Origin: GCA-958296115 sp965222445
Lineage (GTDB): Bacteria; Chloroflexota; Dehalococcoidia; Lucifugimonadales; CAJWER01
DNA: 64,000 bases
Assembly: GCA_965222445.1 (NCBI GenBank)
Contig: CBDCTY010000001.1
Location: forward strand, 682,001 to 746,000
Reading direction: 5' to 3'
Below the pieces are notes generated by a model. The model was not told the origin of the DNA, made no database searches, and saw nothing but the letters and a program-made list of their open reading frames with translations. The translations under genes and the position numbers were made by a program. This document shows, piece after piece, positions 52,848 through 61,359 of the stretch. The first letter of the stretch is position 1; each line of letters starts with the position of its first letter.

Positions 52848-53084
52848 CTATGTTCGTAACTGTTGGCCCCGCACTTCCGGCTCGCTCTGCCGGACTTCCG
52901 CACCCTCCTGCTGTTGGAGGTACTCGTTTCGCGGCTGCTCTTTCAGTATCAGCGGGCCCGCGAGCTTCTCCGGGCCCCTACCGACTCTTTCAACCCTGCC
53001 CTTCTAACACCTACTGCCAGAGCCGATAGGGGCGGTATTGGGGAACTTCCACTGATGGTTCTTGACGACAATCTTCATTACCAT
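52848..53084 (-). pseudogene. small gene interrupted by an in-frame TAG
   Basis: An ATG at 53084 behind GGAGG (6-base gap) opens a frame reading MVMKIVVKNHQWKFPNT...GSRC, TAG at 53004, then continuing in the same frame as RVERVGRGPEKLAGPLILK, EQPRNEYLQQQ to a second TAG at 52848. Without the first stop it would be a 78-residue product. A terminator-like hairpin follows at once. It may be a nonsense-mutated small gene or a readthrough gene. Both parts are below the usual ORF size limit. No family is recognised. Confidence 0.4.
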
Positions 53085-53223
53085 TGCGCCACCTCCTACA
53101 TAGGCCAACTGGCCGGTACTAGGGGAAGCCTCGTTGGTGCTCTCCCCTTGGATGGACGCTAACACGACCCCGCGCGTCGTGTCAATGCCACTTTGCCCAC
53201 CATCAGGGCCTTTCCATTATCCC

Positions 53224-53440
53224 ATGAACCACATACCGTCATTCCCGCGCAGGGAGACCTTTGCGTAACCCTGCGTAACCCCCTCTCCCTTGACGGGCCC
53301 TTGACGGGAGAGGGTTGGGGTGAGGGTGAAAAGGCCGGCATCTGCAAGCTGGATCCCACGTTCACGCGGGGCCTGGATTCCGGCTTTCGCCGGAATGACG
53401 GGGTTATGCAAGGGTCTCCGCGGGCGGGAATCCAGGTGGG
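53224..53440. repeat. cluster of REP-like palindromic repeats
   Basis: It contains an ACCGTCATTCCCGCGCAGG arm, a CCCTCTCCCTTGACGGG...GGGAGAGGGTTGGGGTGAGGG hairpin (in parts) and a GGATTCCGGCTTTCGCCGG, AATGACGGGG repeat. The rest of the gap to 53637 has no recognisable gene. Confidence 0.6.
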
Positions 53441-53637
53441 CGGTGGGGTATGCCCCTTCCGCAGGGAGCCAACTCTTGAAAGGCCCTAGCCCACCCATTT
53501 GACCGTCCACTCAGGCTACTGACTGCCCCTGTTTCCCTTCGCCCCGCTACGAAGCCTACAGGCCGCCGCGCTTGTAGTGCCCCCTGCCATCTCTTAGACT
53601 ACGCCCGGACAGCCTCACCTGGGAGCACGGCAGCCAC

Positions 53638-54384
53638 ATGAGGATTCTGATAGTCGGCGGCTCGGGCAGAGTTGCTACCTGGACCGCGCCCTACATGAGG
53701 GAGCGGCACGACCTCAGGGTACTCGACATCGCGCCCCCGAGGGCGGAGGGCGTCGAATTCGTGCAGGGCTCAATCACAGACCCCGGCGCGCTCAGGGAGG
53801 CCCTGGACGGGGTGGACACGTTCGTCAACATGGTAATGAAGAGCCCGACTTCACCAGACAACAACACGGCTACGGTCCAGGACACGATCGACAACTACAA
53901 CGTCAACACCCTGGGTCTCCACCTGCTCCTACAGACCGCGCACTCGATGAGCATCGCATACGGGGTCCATACGAGCTCATTCACCGTCCACAGGCGTGAC
54001 CGCACGTGGTACCCGGCCGAGGAAGAGATGCCCCTGGACAACCCCGGCGTGTACGGGCTTACCAAGGGCTTCGGAGAGCGGATCTGCAGGTACTTCTGCC
54101 GCGAGTTCGGCATGTCCATCGTGGCGCTCCGCATCACCGGCCCAAGAGATCGGCGGCAGTGGATCGAGGACCGCAAAGTGCCCAAGGACAGCCCGGGCCG
54201 GCTGTGGGTCACGGACGAGGAGGACCTCGCCGCCGCCTACCTGTCCGCAATCGAAGTGGCAAAGGGGCGGTCGAGCCGTTTCGACGCGGTGATGATAGCG
54301 GGCGACGAGCTTGGCGAGTACGCCAATCTGAACAAGGCGAAGCAGCTCCTCGGCTGGGAGCCGCGCAGCCATCTGAAGGTGTGA
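53638..54384 (+). CDS. NAD-dependent epimerase/dehydratase (extended SDR)
   Basis: This 248-residue enzyme has the Rossmann motif ILIVGGSGRVATWTAPYM and the catalytic YGLTKGFGERI (Tyr-x3-Lys). It probably oxidises or epimerises a sugar derivative in the cytoplasm. It is 66 bases upstream of an enolase-superfamily dehydratase on the same strand, so the two likely act in one pathway. It is more distant from the two SDR paralogues at 24429 and 34501. Confidence 0.85.
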   Translation: MRILIVGGSGRVATWTAPYMRERHDLRVLDIAPPRAEGVEFVQGSITDPGALREALDGVDTFVNMVMKSPTSPDNNTATVQDTIDNYNVNTLGLHLLLQTAHSMSIAYGVHTSSFTVHRRDRTWYPAEEEMPLDNPGVYGLTKGFGERICRYFCREFGMSIVALRITGPRDRRQWIEDRKVPKDSPGRLWVTDEEDLAAAYLSAIEVAKGRSSRFDAVMIAGDELGEYANLNKAKQLLGWEPRSHLKV

Positions 54385-54450
54385 TCACAGAGTCACCGTG
54401 GATATAGGGACCGCGCGGCCGAGGGGCGCAGCGGGAGCGTTGGAGCAGCC

Positions 54451-55584
54451 ATGAAGATAGAACAGGTCGAGTCGATTCGCATAGGCACTGCATACCTGGT
54501 GCGCATCCATACCGACACCGGGCTGACCGGGCTGGGCCAGACGGCGTGCTGGGGCTACACGGAAGCTGTGGAGAGCATCGTAGGGCGATTGGCAGCGTAC
54601 CTGGTCGGACAGGACCCACTCCGCATCGAGCACCACTGGCAGGCCAACAACCGCGCCATGCCGTTCCGGGGCGCTGCGCTCTCGGGCGCGATCAGCGCGG
54701 TGGACATCGCCCTGTGGGACATCAAGGGCAAGTACTACGGGGCGCCCGTGTGGGACCTGCTGGGAGGCAGGTGCAGGGACCGCATCCGGCTGCACCTGCT
54801 GATGGGCAACGCCGGCACCCCGGACTCGGTCGCGGTCGAAGCGCGAGCGGCTGCGGATGAGGGCTTCACCGCCATCAAGTTCGACCCACTTCCCGACGGC
54901 TACCAGGACATGACCCTTGCCCGTCAGATAACGACGGCGCGCGACCTGGTCGCCGCCGCCAGGGAGGCCGTCCGCGACGAAGTGGACATCATAGTCGAGA
55001 TCCACCGCAAGCTCACACCGATGAACGCCATCGCGCTGGCGGAGGCGCTGGTGGACCTGCGACTGCTCTTCTACGAGGACCCCATCCAGATCGACAGCAT
55101 CATGTCCCAGGGAGAGATCGCCAGGCGCATCTCGATCCCCGTGGCCAACGGCGAGCGCATACACTCCATCTGGGAGTTCAGGGAGCTGCTGACCCACGGC
55201 GGGCCTCAGTACGTCAGGCCGGACATCGGCCTGGCGGGCGGCCTCACGCACTGCAAGAAGATCGCCGCCATTGCCGAGTCCTTCCACTGCGCCGTAGTGA
55301 CCCACAACTTCCTGGGCCCGGTGCTGACAGCGGCCTCGGTCCACCTGGACACGAGCATCCCCAACTTCGTCACTCAAGAATACTCCAAGAACGACGAGTC
55401 GCCGGAGAACGCGATCTACAGGACGGCGCTCAGGCGAGAGGGCGGATACATCCCCGTCCCCGACGCCGTAGGCCTGGGAGTCGAGCTGGACGAAGATCTC
55501 CTGGCCCAGGCCACCGCCGAGACCATCGACCTCTCCGAAGGCCCCCTCCTCAGAAACGACGGCTCAGTCGCCTACAGTGTCTAG
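54451..55584 (+). CDS. mandelate racemase/muconate lactonizing enzyme family protein
   Basis: This 377-residue enolase-superfamily enzyme resembles galactonate-type acid-sugar dehydratases. Acid and base residues and metal ligands are visible in TAIKFDPLPDG, DIIVEIHRKLTP, FYEDPIQIDS, VANGERIHSI and the C-terminal His in VVTHNFLGPVLTAA. It probably dehydrates a sugar acid to a 2-keto-3-deoxy acid. The aldolase at 3506 could use such a product. GGAGCAGCC precedes the ATG. Confidence 0.9.
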   Translation: MKIEQVESIRIGTAYLVRIHTDTGLTGLGQTACWGYTEAVESIVGRLAAYLVGQDPLRIEHHWQANNRAMPFRGAALSGAISAVDIALWDIKGKYYGAPVWDLLGGRCRDRIRLHLLMGNAGTPDSVAVEARAAADEGFTAIKFDPLPDGYQDMTLARQITTARDLVAAAREAVRDEVDIIVEIHRKLTPMNAIALAEALVDLRLLFYEDPIQIDSIMSQGEIARRISIPVANGERIHSIWEFRELLTHGGPQYVRPDIGLAGGLTHCKKIAAIAESFHCAVVTHNFLGPVLTAASVHLDTSIPNFVTQEYSKNDESPENAIYRTALRREGGYIPVPDAVGLGVELDEDLLAQATAETIDLSEGPLLRNDGSVAYSV

Positions 55585-55616
55585 CCGTCCCTTCTGGCGA
55601 GTGGAGACCTTTGAAC

Positions 55617-55650
55617 AACCGTCATTCCCGCGGAGGCGGGAATCCAGGGG
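55617..55650. repeat. REP-like palindrome
   Basis: CCGTCATTCCCGCGGAGG pairs with GCGGGAATCCAGG, as in other family members. Confidence 0.6.
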
Positions 55651-55712
55651 AGGTTGGGGGCCAGCTTGGATTGCGTCGTTTAGGGTACCCTGTGTTGCTC
55701 TGCTCAGAAGGT

Positions 55713-55816
55713 TATACCAAGTCACCGTGATGCCGCCGTATATGTGCGGCCAGGGAGTGGGTTCCCGCCTTCGCGGGAATGACGGCTTTACGGCGCGCTC
55801 AAAACGAAATGGTATT
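55713..55816. repeat. MITE-like element, copy C
   Basis: It starts TATACCAAGTCACCGTGATG, ends CGAAATGGTAT and contains CCGCCGTATATGTGCGGCC plus the inner GTTCCCGCCTTCGCGGGAAT hairpin. It is nearly identical to the copy at 15298-15400. Confidence 0.75.
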
Positions 55817-55867
55817 ACTCAAGGGTCTCCGAGTGCGGGAGCGGCCGTGGCTTGTCGGACGGACCGC

Positions 55868-56015
55868 TTAGCCCCTCTTCCCTGACGGGCTGACGGGAGA
55901 GGGTTGGGTGAGGGTGAAGAGCCGGCTTCCGCAAGCGTGGCTCCCATGTTCAGGGGACCTGGATTCCTGCCCCGTATCGAGTACGGGGCAGGCTTTTCGC
56001 CGGAACGACGGGGTT
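55868..56015. repeat. two further dispersed hairpin repeats
   Basis: The first carries CCCTGACGGGCTGACGGGAG and GGGTTGGGTGAGGGTG. The second carries GGATTCCTGCCCCGTATCG and a TTCGCCGGAACGACGGGG arm. No gene lies between 55585 and 56046. Confidence 0.55.
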
Positions 56016-56046
56016 ATTACACGTCCTCCAGCGGAAGTCTCCCCTT

Positions 56047-56547
56047 TCAGGGGACATCGACACGGACCGCGGAACGGTCCGCGTCGACGGGCTCCCCTAT
56101 GCCGGGGGTGACTGTCGTGATGAGACGCCACTTGAGCATGCCGCCGGAGGCGTGGGGAGGGCGCTCTTCGCCGATGTCGAGCGCAAAGTCGTACCTGGCA
56201 GGGGTCCCCGGTGCTAGATGGATGCCGCGGGCGAACGTGACGCTGCTGTGGACGAACGTGTTGGTGTAGACTTCGACGTGGCGCTTCGGGGCCGCAGGCC
56301 CCGGCATGGGCTTCCCCCTGCCGATCATACCGCCCGTACGACCCAGCGGCTCCATCTTGACGTAGGTGTCGGCCCAGCGCTCCTCGCATTCCAGGTCCAC
56401 CCTGGCCTCCTCGACTTCAAGTTCGCGGCGCGCATGGAGCTCGACCGACAGCTTCATCGAGCGGCCGAGCTCATATGAACGGTCCTCGAACTCCACCCGG
56501 GCGGACACCGGGCCCGGGTTGAAAATGCTTTTAAGCGACCTGAGCAT
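56047..56547 (-). CDS. arrestin-like/Spo0M-like beta-sandwich protein
   Basis: This 166-residue predicted all-beta protein (SARVEFEDRSYELGRSMKLS, VEEARVDLECEERWADTYV, HSSVTFARGIHLAPGTPARY, WRLITTVTPG) resembles the N-terminal half of arrestin/Spo0M-type folds. It has no signal peptide and no membrane segment. The ATG at 56547 lies 5 bases after the FAH-family stop, which makes it the last gene of a five-gene operon. The assignment rests on pattern only. Confidence 0.55.
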   Translation of the reverse strand: MLRSLKSIFNPGPVSARVEFEDRSYELGRSMKLSVELHARRELEVEEARVDLECEERWADTYVKMEPLGRTGGMIGRGKPMPGPAAPKRHVEVYTNTFVHSSVTFARGIHLAPGTPARYDFALDIGEERPPHASGGMLKWRLITTVTPGIGEPVDADRSAVRVDVP

Positions 56548-56552
56548 GGCTG

Positions 56553-57326
56553 CTACTGCTCCGCGACTACGGGATTGCTCAGGAACCCAACACCCTCGAC
56601 CTCGATCTCCACCTCGTCGCCCGGGACGATGGGCCCGACGCCCGCGGGCGTGCCGGACATGATCACGTCGCCCGGCAGGAGCACGAGGGCCTGGCTGATG
56701 TACGATACGAGCTCCGCTACCCCGAAGAGCAGGTCGGACGTGCGCGCGTTCTGCCGCTCCACGCCGTTCACGCGGGCCATCACCGCGAGGTCGGTCGGGT
56801 CGAGCCCGGTCGCCACGACTGGGCCCAGCGGGTTGAACGTGTCGAACCCCTTGCCGACCAGCAGGGCGCCCATGGCCATCTCCGCGCGCTGGATGATACG
56901 CTCGCTGACGTCGTTGCCGCACGTGTAGCCGAGCACGTAGTCCAGGGCGTCCTCCTTGCTGACGCGGCGGGCGCGCCTGCCGATGACCACGGCGAGCTCG
57001 GCCTCGTACTCGACCTGTTGGCCCTGATGGGGGTAGACGATAGGTTCGCGGGGACCGATTACGGCGTCGAGCGGCTTCATGAACAGCATCGGGAAGGACG
57101 GCTGCTGCATACCCATCTCCTCGATGTGGGAGACGTAGTTGAGGCCCACGCCGATGACCTTCGTCGGCTCCACGGGAGGCAGCAGCTTGACGCTATCGAC
57201 GTCGGCCACCGCCTCGCCGACATCGCATTCGCCAAAGGGCGAGCCCTCCAGGGCCCGGACCTCGCCGCCGTCTCCGAGAACGCCGAAGCTCGGCCCGCTC
57301 CCCGCGTCGTACCTGAGTAACTTCAT
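56553..57326 (-). CDS. fumarylacetoacetate hydrolase (FAH) family protein
   Basis: This 257-residue metal-dependent hydrolase or decarboxylase has VIGVGLNYVSHIEEMG, the metal ligands in VEYEAELAVVIGR, GYTCGNDVSERIIQ and MSGTPAGVGPIVPGDEVEIE. Family members split C-C bonds in acylpyruvates or act on 2-keto-3-deoxy acids. A GGGGAG site precedes the ATG at 57326, 35 bases after the preceding stop. It sits between a PmoA-like protein and an arrestin-like protein and probably completes a sugar-acid or aromatic route. Confidence 0.9.
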   Translation of the reverse strand: MKLLRYDAGSGPSFGVLGDGGEVRALEGSPFGECDVGEAVADVDSVKLLPPVEPTKVIGVGLNYVSHIEEMGMQQPSFPMLFMKPLDAVIGPREPIVYPHQGQQVEYEAELAVVIGRRARRVSKEDALDYVLGYTCGNDVSERIIQRAEMAMGALLVGKGFDTFNPLGPVVATGLDPTDLAVMARVNGVERQNARTSDLLFGVAELVSYISQALVLLPGDVIMSGTPAGVGPIVPGDEVEIEVEGVGFLSNPVVAEQ

Positions 57327-57361
57327 TTCACTCCCCTGTCCAGTATATGGGCGGTCGCCCT

Positions 57362-58282
57362 CTACATCATGTGATTCTGGAAAGAATTGTACTTCGCAGC
57401 GATGCCTGCATCCTCCGTAGACCCGTCGTGGACTACGAGTCTGACGCCCGCCTCGACGGAGTCGCCCGGGCCCAACTCCCAGGACGATTCCAGGAGCGGG
57501 TTCACGGTGATCGTGCCGTAGTCGGCGACGCCCCAGGTGCTGCCGGACGTGGAGGCGTGCGGGAAGACGGCGATGCCCGCGGGCCGCCCCTGGTAGGCAG
57601 GGCCGCAGGCGTCGACCCACGCCGCGCGCTCGCCGGAGATAGCGTCTCCGCCGCTGCGTCCCTCCGAGTCGACCACGCTGCCGCCGTCCACTACGCGCAG
57701 CCCGTCGGCCAGCCTGACGGTGAAGAAGGCGTGGCGGGTAGGCCCTATCCGAAGCGACCACTGGGTCGGGCTGAGCCGGGTGCGGATGTCGATGACGTTG
57801 GCGTCGTCTCCCGGGCGGACGTCGATGGTGCGCGTCTCCCTCGCCACGGTGCGCCTGTCGGGCGCGCCCCACTCCTCAGGCCCCTGCCAGTCGAGCTCCT
57901 GTGTCAGTCTGAGATGGTCGGAAGCAATCTCGGCGCCATCCACGGAGCGGCTGACGATTCGGCCCGGCGCGCGCCCCTGGAATACGTAGTTGACGTAGAA
58001 GCTGTAGTTGGCCTCCTCGACCTTGTCGGCGGAGTACGGGAGGTGGCAGTTGAAGTGGTCTGCGCCGATGGTGACCGACTGGTGGTGCGGGTGGTCTATC
58101 GGCGACTCGGACGTCACCAGCACTCCGGTCGGAGTGAAGACAGGGTAGATGTAGCTCCGAAAGTCGCCCTGGCTCAGACCCAGTATCTGGCGGCCGCGCC
58201 ACCCGACCTTGACACGTCTCGCGCGGGCCGTCGCCCCGCGGGGCAGATCGATGCGGTCGTCTTCGACCGTGAAGTGTCGCAC
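57362..58282 (-). CDS. PmoA family (DUF6807) protein
   Basis: This 306-residue protein shows the DUF6807 hallmarks YIYPVFTPTGVLVTSESP and IDHPHHQSVTIGADHF, with HPHHQS a likely metal or catalytic site. Despite the name, members are not methane monooxygenase subunits and usually occur in carbohydrate gene clusters next to Gfo/Idh enzymes, as here. The start is a GTG 7 bases after the upstream stop. It is predicted cytoplasmic and may be a sugar-modifying enzyme. Confidence 0.82.
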   Translation of the reverse strand: MRHFTVEDDRIDLPRGATARARRVKVGWRGRQILGLSQGDFRSYIYPVFTPTGVLVTSESPIDHPHHQSVTIGADHFNCHLPYSADKVEEANYSFYVNYVFQGRAPGRIVSRSVDGAEIASDHLRLTQELDWQGPEEWGAPDRRTVARETRTIDVRPGDDANVIDIRTRLSPTQWSLRIGPTRHAFFTVRLADGLRVVDGGSVVDSEGRSGGDAISGERAAWVDACGPAYQGRPAGIAVFPHASTSGSTWGVADYGTITVNPLLESSWELGPGDSVEAGVRLVVHDGSTEDAGIAAKYNSFQNHMM

Positions 58283-58289
58283 GAACCGT

Positions 58290-59303
58290 TCAGACGGAGC
58301 CGAAGTTGGCCAGGCTGGGCGGCAGGACGCCGTCTGGCAGGTAGAACTCCTTCTCCACGTCGACGGAGACGGCCTGGCCCGTCCTCATCGACTCGACGGC
58401 CTTCTCGAATATCAGTGTGGGGATGCAGGCCTCCCAGGCGTCCATTGGGCTGGGACCGCCATCGATGCAGAGGTCGGCGAACATTTCCATCTCCTCGTCG
58501 AAGCCGTTGTGGTAGCGGTTCTCCTCGATCCCCGGCTCGTCGGTGCCGTCGAACACCAGGTTCCCGAAGCGCAGGGTCGCCGCGCTCACCTCGCCTGCGT
58601 GGACCTCGGCGTAGTGCTTGGGCAGGATGCCGCCGCTGCCCAGGTCGCTGAATATGGACGTGCCAATACCGCCGTTCTCGAACCGCACGTTGATGGTGCT
58701 CGTGCTGGTGGCCTGCCCGTCCATCCCGACCGCGCTCACCTCCACAGGCTGCGAACGCATCACGTGCCACGTCCAGTGCAGGTTGTATCCGGCCGTGTCG
58801 AGCAGCCCACCCTTGCCGTAGGGGTCTGGGCTCGTGTATGGCCCCGGCGGGATCCTGCAGGTGAACAGCACGAAGCGCGGCTCTCGGATGACCTCGCGCA
58901 GCCGCTTCGTCACCGGCGAGTGCTTGAACCACCACCCGCTCATCAGGGGTATGCCGGTCCGGTGCACGGCCTCCTGTATCCGGCGCGCCTCCTCCATCGT
59001 CATCGCAAGGGGCTTCTCGCAGAAGACCTGCTTGCCTGCATCGAGGGCCTGGACCGCCAGATCGGCGTGCGTGTCGTGCGTGGAGCAGATCAACACGGCG
59101 TCGATCCCGTCGTCCGACAGGACCCTGTCGAGGTCGGTCGTGAAGTAGTCGGCCTCGGCCTGCTCCGCGCGCTCCCTCGCGGCGTCCTCAACCACATCCA
59201 TGGTCGCCGCAAGGCGCATCTGCGGCGTTGCGAGGATGTTCGGCAGGTGGTGGCGGCTTATTCCGCCGCAGCCGATCAACCCTACCCTGAGCTGGCGGTC
59301 CAT
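58290..59303 (-). CDS. Gfo/Idh/MocA family oxidoreductase
   Basis: This 337-residue dehydrogenase has a classic nucleotide motif VGLIGCGGISRHHLPNI and the catalytic motif VFCEKPLAMTMEEA, with GLLDTAGYNLHWTWHVM around the family His. It is 3 bases downstream of a sugar-phosphate isomerase and 7 bases upstream of the PmoA-like gene, so it is the second gene of the operon. A sugar or sugar-acid substrate is likely. Confidence 0.92.
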   Translation of the reverse strand: MDRQLRVGLIGCGGISRHHLPNILATPQMRLAATMDVVEDAARERAEQAEADYFTTDLDRVLSDDGIDAVLICSTHDTHADLAVQALDAGKQVFCEKPLAMTMEEARRIQEAVHRTGIPLMSGWWFKHSPVTKRLREVIREPRFVLFTCRIPPGPYTSPDPYGKGGLLDTAGYNLHWTWHVMRSQPVEVSAVGMDGQATSTSTINVRFENGGIGTSIFSDLGSGGILPKHYAEVHAGEVSAATLRFGNLVFDGTDEPGIEENRYHNGFDEEMEMFADLCIDGGPSPMDAWEACIPTLIFEKAVESMRTGQAVSVDVEKEFYLPDGVLPPSLANFGSV

Positions 59304-59306
59304 GAC

Positions 59307-60242
59307 CTACTCCTCTCCTTCGACCTGGGCGATGAGCGCCCGAATATTCTCGTAGTTGATGCGCATCGCCTCGACCGACGAGTCGCTGGCGGGCCTGAAG
59401 TGGGTCGAGATGGACAGCACGGCGTCGACCCTGTTGTCGCGCAGGTTCCGCAGCACCCCCGGGAAGTCCACGTCGCCCTCTCCGACGGGCTTGTAGTCGA
59501 AGTCGAGGCTGAGGCCGTCGTTCACGTGCAGGTCCTTGATGTGGAGGCTGTGCAAGTACGGCCTGACGTTCGTGAACCCGGCGTAGGCGGCGTCGCTCTC
59601 GCCGCAGTTCATAGTGTCCGCCGGGCCCCACATGACCCGTATCCGCGGCGACCCTATGCGCTCGGCGATACGGCGGAAGTTGCCGGAGGTGTTCGTGTAG
59701 TTCCAGGGCATCATCGAGAGGACGACGTCGACCCCGTGCCGTTCGGCCGCCTCCACGACGGGGGCGAAGGCCGCCTCGAGCTTGTCCATGTCCACGTCGG
59801 AAATGACGCCCCCCCGGGTCATCCACCTCATGGGCCAGGTGGGCTTCTCAGCCGTATACTCCCCGGGCCACGCGAAGGCGTAGGATAGCACCGATCCGAC
59901 GCCCAGCCGCGCCGCTATCTCCATGGACCGAACGAGCTCGCGCAGGTCCCTGGCGTACTCCTCGTTGCTGCCGGGCGAGTCCGCATCGATGTCGGTCAGG
60001 TGGACCTGCTTGAACGGGCTGGTGGCGCTGATGAGCAGGAGCTCTAGGCCATGCTCCGCCACCTTCTCGGCCACGCGGTCGATCTGCGCATCGCTCATGT
60101 CGGCGACGTCGGGCTCGTCGGGCACTCGGGAGAACCAGACGTACTCCGCCCCGATATCCTTCGCCGTCGCGAGAGACTCGTCGAAGGGCAGCCTGAGCTC
60201 ATTCAGGAACATTCCCAGCTTGAACCGGTAGCTATTTGTCAC
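59307..60242 (-). CDS. sugar phosphate isomerase/epimerase (xylose-isomerase-like TIM barrel)
   Basis: This 311-residue protein of the AP-endonuclease-2-like barrel family is probably a metal-dependent epimerase acting on a keto sugar. Strands carry VVLSMMPWNYTNTSGNF, IRVMWGPADTMNCGE, LHSLHIKDLHV and DYKPVGEGDVDFPGVLRNL, with metal ligands in the His and Asp/Glu positions. It is the first gene of a tight five-gene operon (isomerase, Gfo/Idh, PmoA-like, FAH, arrestin-like). Confidence 0.87.
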   Translation of the reverse strand: MTNSYRFKLGMFLNELRLPFDESLATAKDIGAEYVWFSRVPDEPDVADMSDAQIDRVAEKVAEHGLELLLISATSPFKQVHLTDIDADSPGSNEEYARDLRELVRSMEIAARLGVGSVLSYAFAWPGEYTAEKPTWPMRWMTRGGVISDVDMDKLEAAFAPVVEAAERHGVDVVLSMMPWNYTNTSGNFRRIAERIGSPRIRVMWGPADTMNCGESDAAYAGFTNVRPYLHSLHIKDLHVNDGLSLDFDYKPVGEGDVDFPGVLRNLRDNRVDAVLSISTHFRPASDSSVEAMRINYENIRALIAQVEGEE

Positions 60243-60341
60243 TGTCTTGGCTCCCCGTGTCGTTGTGGCCGTAGTCTATCACCTCGCCGCACCCAGCGCC
60301 GAATCCTTCTTCTCCTACTCTTCTTGCCCCGCCCTCCGTTC

Positions 60342-60426
60342 GCTCTGCGCTCTCCGCGCCCTCTGCGGTGAACTCTCTCCTCCCCAACCCTCTTTGACTC
60401 TGTGCCCTCAGTGTCCTCAGTGGTGG
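60342..60426. repeat. CTCTGCGCTCTCCGCG repeat, copy 2, with a related tail
   Basis: CTCTGCGCTCTCCGCGCCC followed by TCTGCGGTGAA matches 32362-32396. CTGTGCCCTCAGTGTCCTC follows. It lies upstream of rsmI. Confidence 0.55.
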
Positions 60427-60453
60427 ACCCTCCCATCCCTTAGAATACGTCCA

Positions 60454-61296
60454 ATGCCAACCCTGTACATCGTCGCAACCCCCATAGGCAACCTCGAGGA
60501 CATCACTCTCAGGGCGCTCCGCGTCCTGTCGGAGGTGGCCCTGATAGCGGCGGAGGACACGAGGGTCACGCGACGCCTCCTCGACCGACACGGCATCGAG
60601 ACGCGCATGACGAGCTATAATGAGCACAACAGCCGCTCGAAGACCCCCGCCCTTCTGGCCAGGCTTGCCACGGACGACGTGGCCCTCGTGACCGACGCGG
60701 GCTCACCCGGCATAAACGACCCCGGCGCCTGGCTCGTCGAGGCCGCTGCCGGGGCCGGGCATACGGTAGCCACGGTCCCTGGCCCCTCGGCGCCGACCGC
60801 GGCGCTTTCGGTGTCCGGTATGTACGGCGACAGTTTCGTGTACCTCGGATTCCTGCCCAAGAGGCGCGCCGAGCGGCTGAAGATGCTAGCGTCAGTCTCG
60901 ACGCAGGAGCGGACCCTGGTCGCGCTGGAGACTCCACATCGGTTGAGGGCAGCACTGCAGGACATAGCGGAGGCCCTCGGCGACCGCCCCATCGCCATCT
61001 GCCGCGAGCTCACGAAGCTGCACGAGGAGGTCTTTCGCGGCACAATCTCCGAGGCCATCGAGCGATTCCAGGAGCCTAGGGGCGAGTTCACACTCGTCAT
61101 CCAGGGCGGGACCGACGAGTTGGACGATGAAGGCTACGCGGAGGAGACGGCTAGGGCCAGGCTGGCCGAGCTCCGCTCGAAGGGAGCACACGCCAGGGAT
61201 GCCGTGTCCCAGGTGGCCGAGGAGACCGGCCTGCCGAAACGGCAGGTGTACCGCATGTGGCTGGATACGGCGGATCAGCCGGGTTCTACCGAATAG
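60454..61296 (+). CDS. rsmI: 16S rRNA (cytidine(1402)-2'-O)-methyltransferase RsmI
   Basis: This 280-residue tetrapyrrole-methylase-fold enzyme methylates the ribose of C1402 in 16S rRNA using S-adenosylmethionine. Hallmarks are LYIVATPIGNLEDITLRAL, AAEDTRVTRRLLDRHGI, LVTDAGSPGINDPG, VPGPSAPTAALSVSG and FLPKRRAERL, followed by a C-terminal helical region. Homology begins at the ATG at 60454, so the frame from 60247 is a spurious extension. Confidence 0.95.
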   Translation: MPTLYIVATPIGNLEDITLRALRVLSEVALIAAEDTRVTRRLLDRHGIETRMTSYNEHNSRSKTPALLARLATDDVALVTDAGSPGINDPGAWLVEAAAGAGHTVATVPGPSAPTAALSVSGMYGDSFVYLGFLPKRRAERLKMLASVSTQERTLVALETPHRLRAALQDIAEALGDRPIAICRELTKLHEEVFRGTISEAIERFQEPRGEFTLVIQGGTDELDDEGYAEETARARLAELRSKGAHARDAVSQVAEETGLPKRQVYRMWLDTADQPGSTE

Positions 61297-61359
61297 CCGC
61301 TCTCCGCAAACGCGGATCTGGTGACGCTCGAAAGCTCACTGTGCGGTTGAACCAGACGC

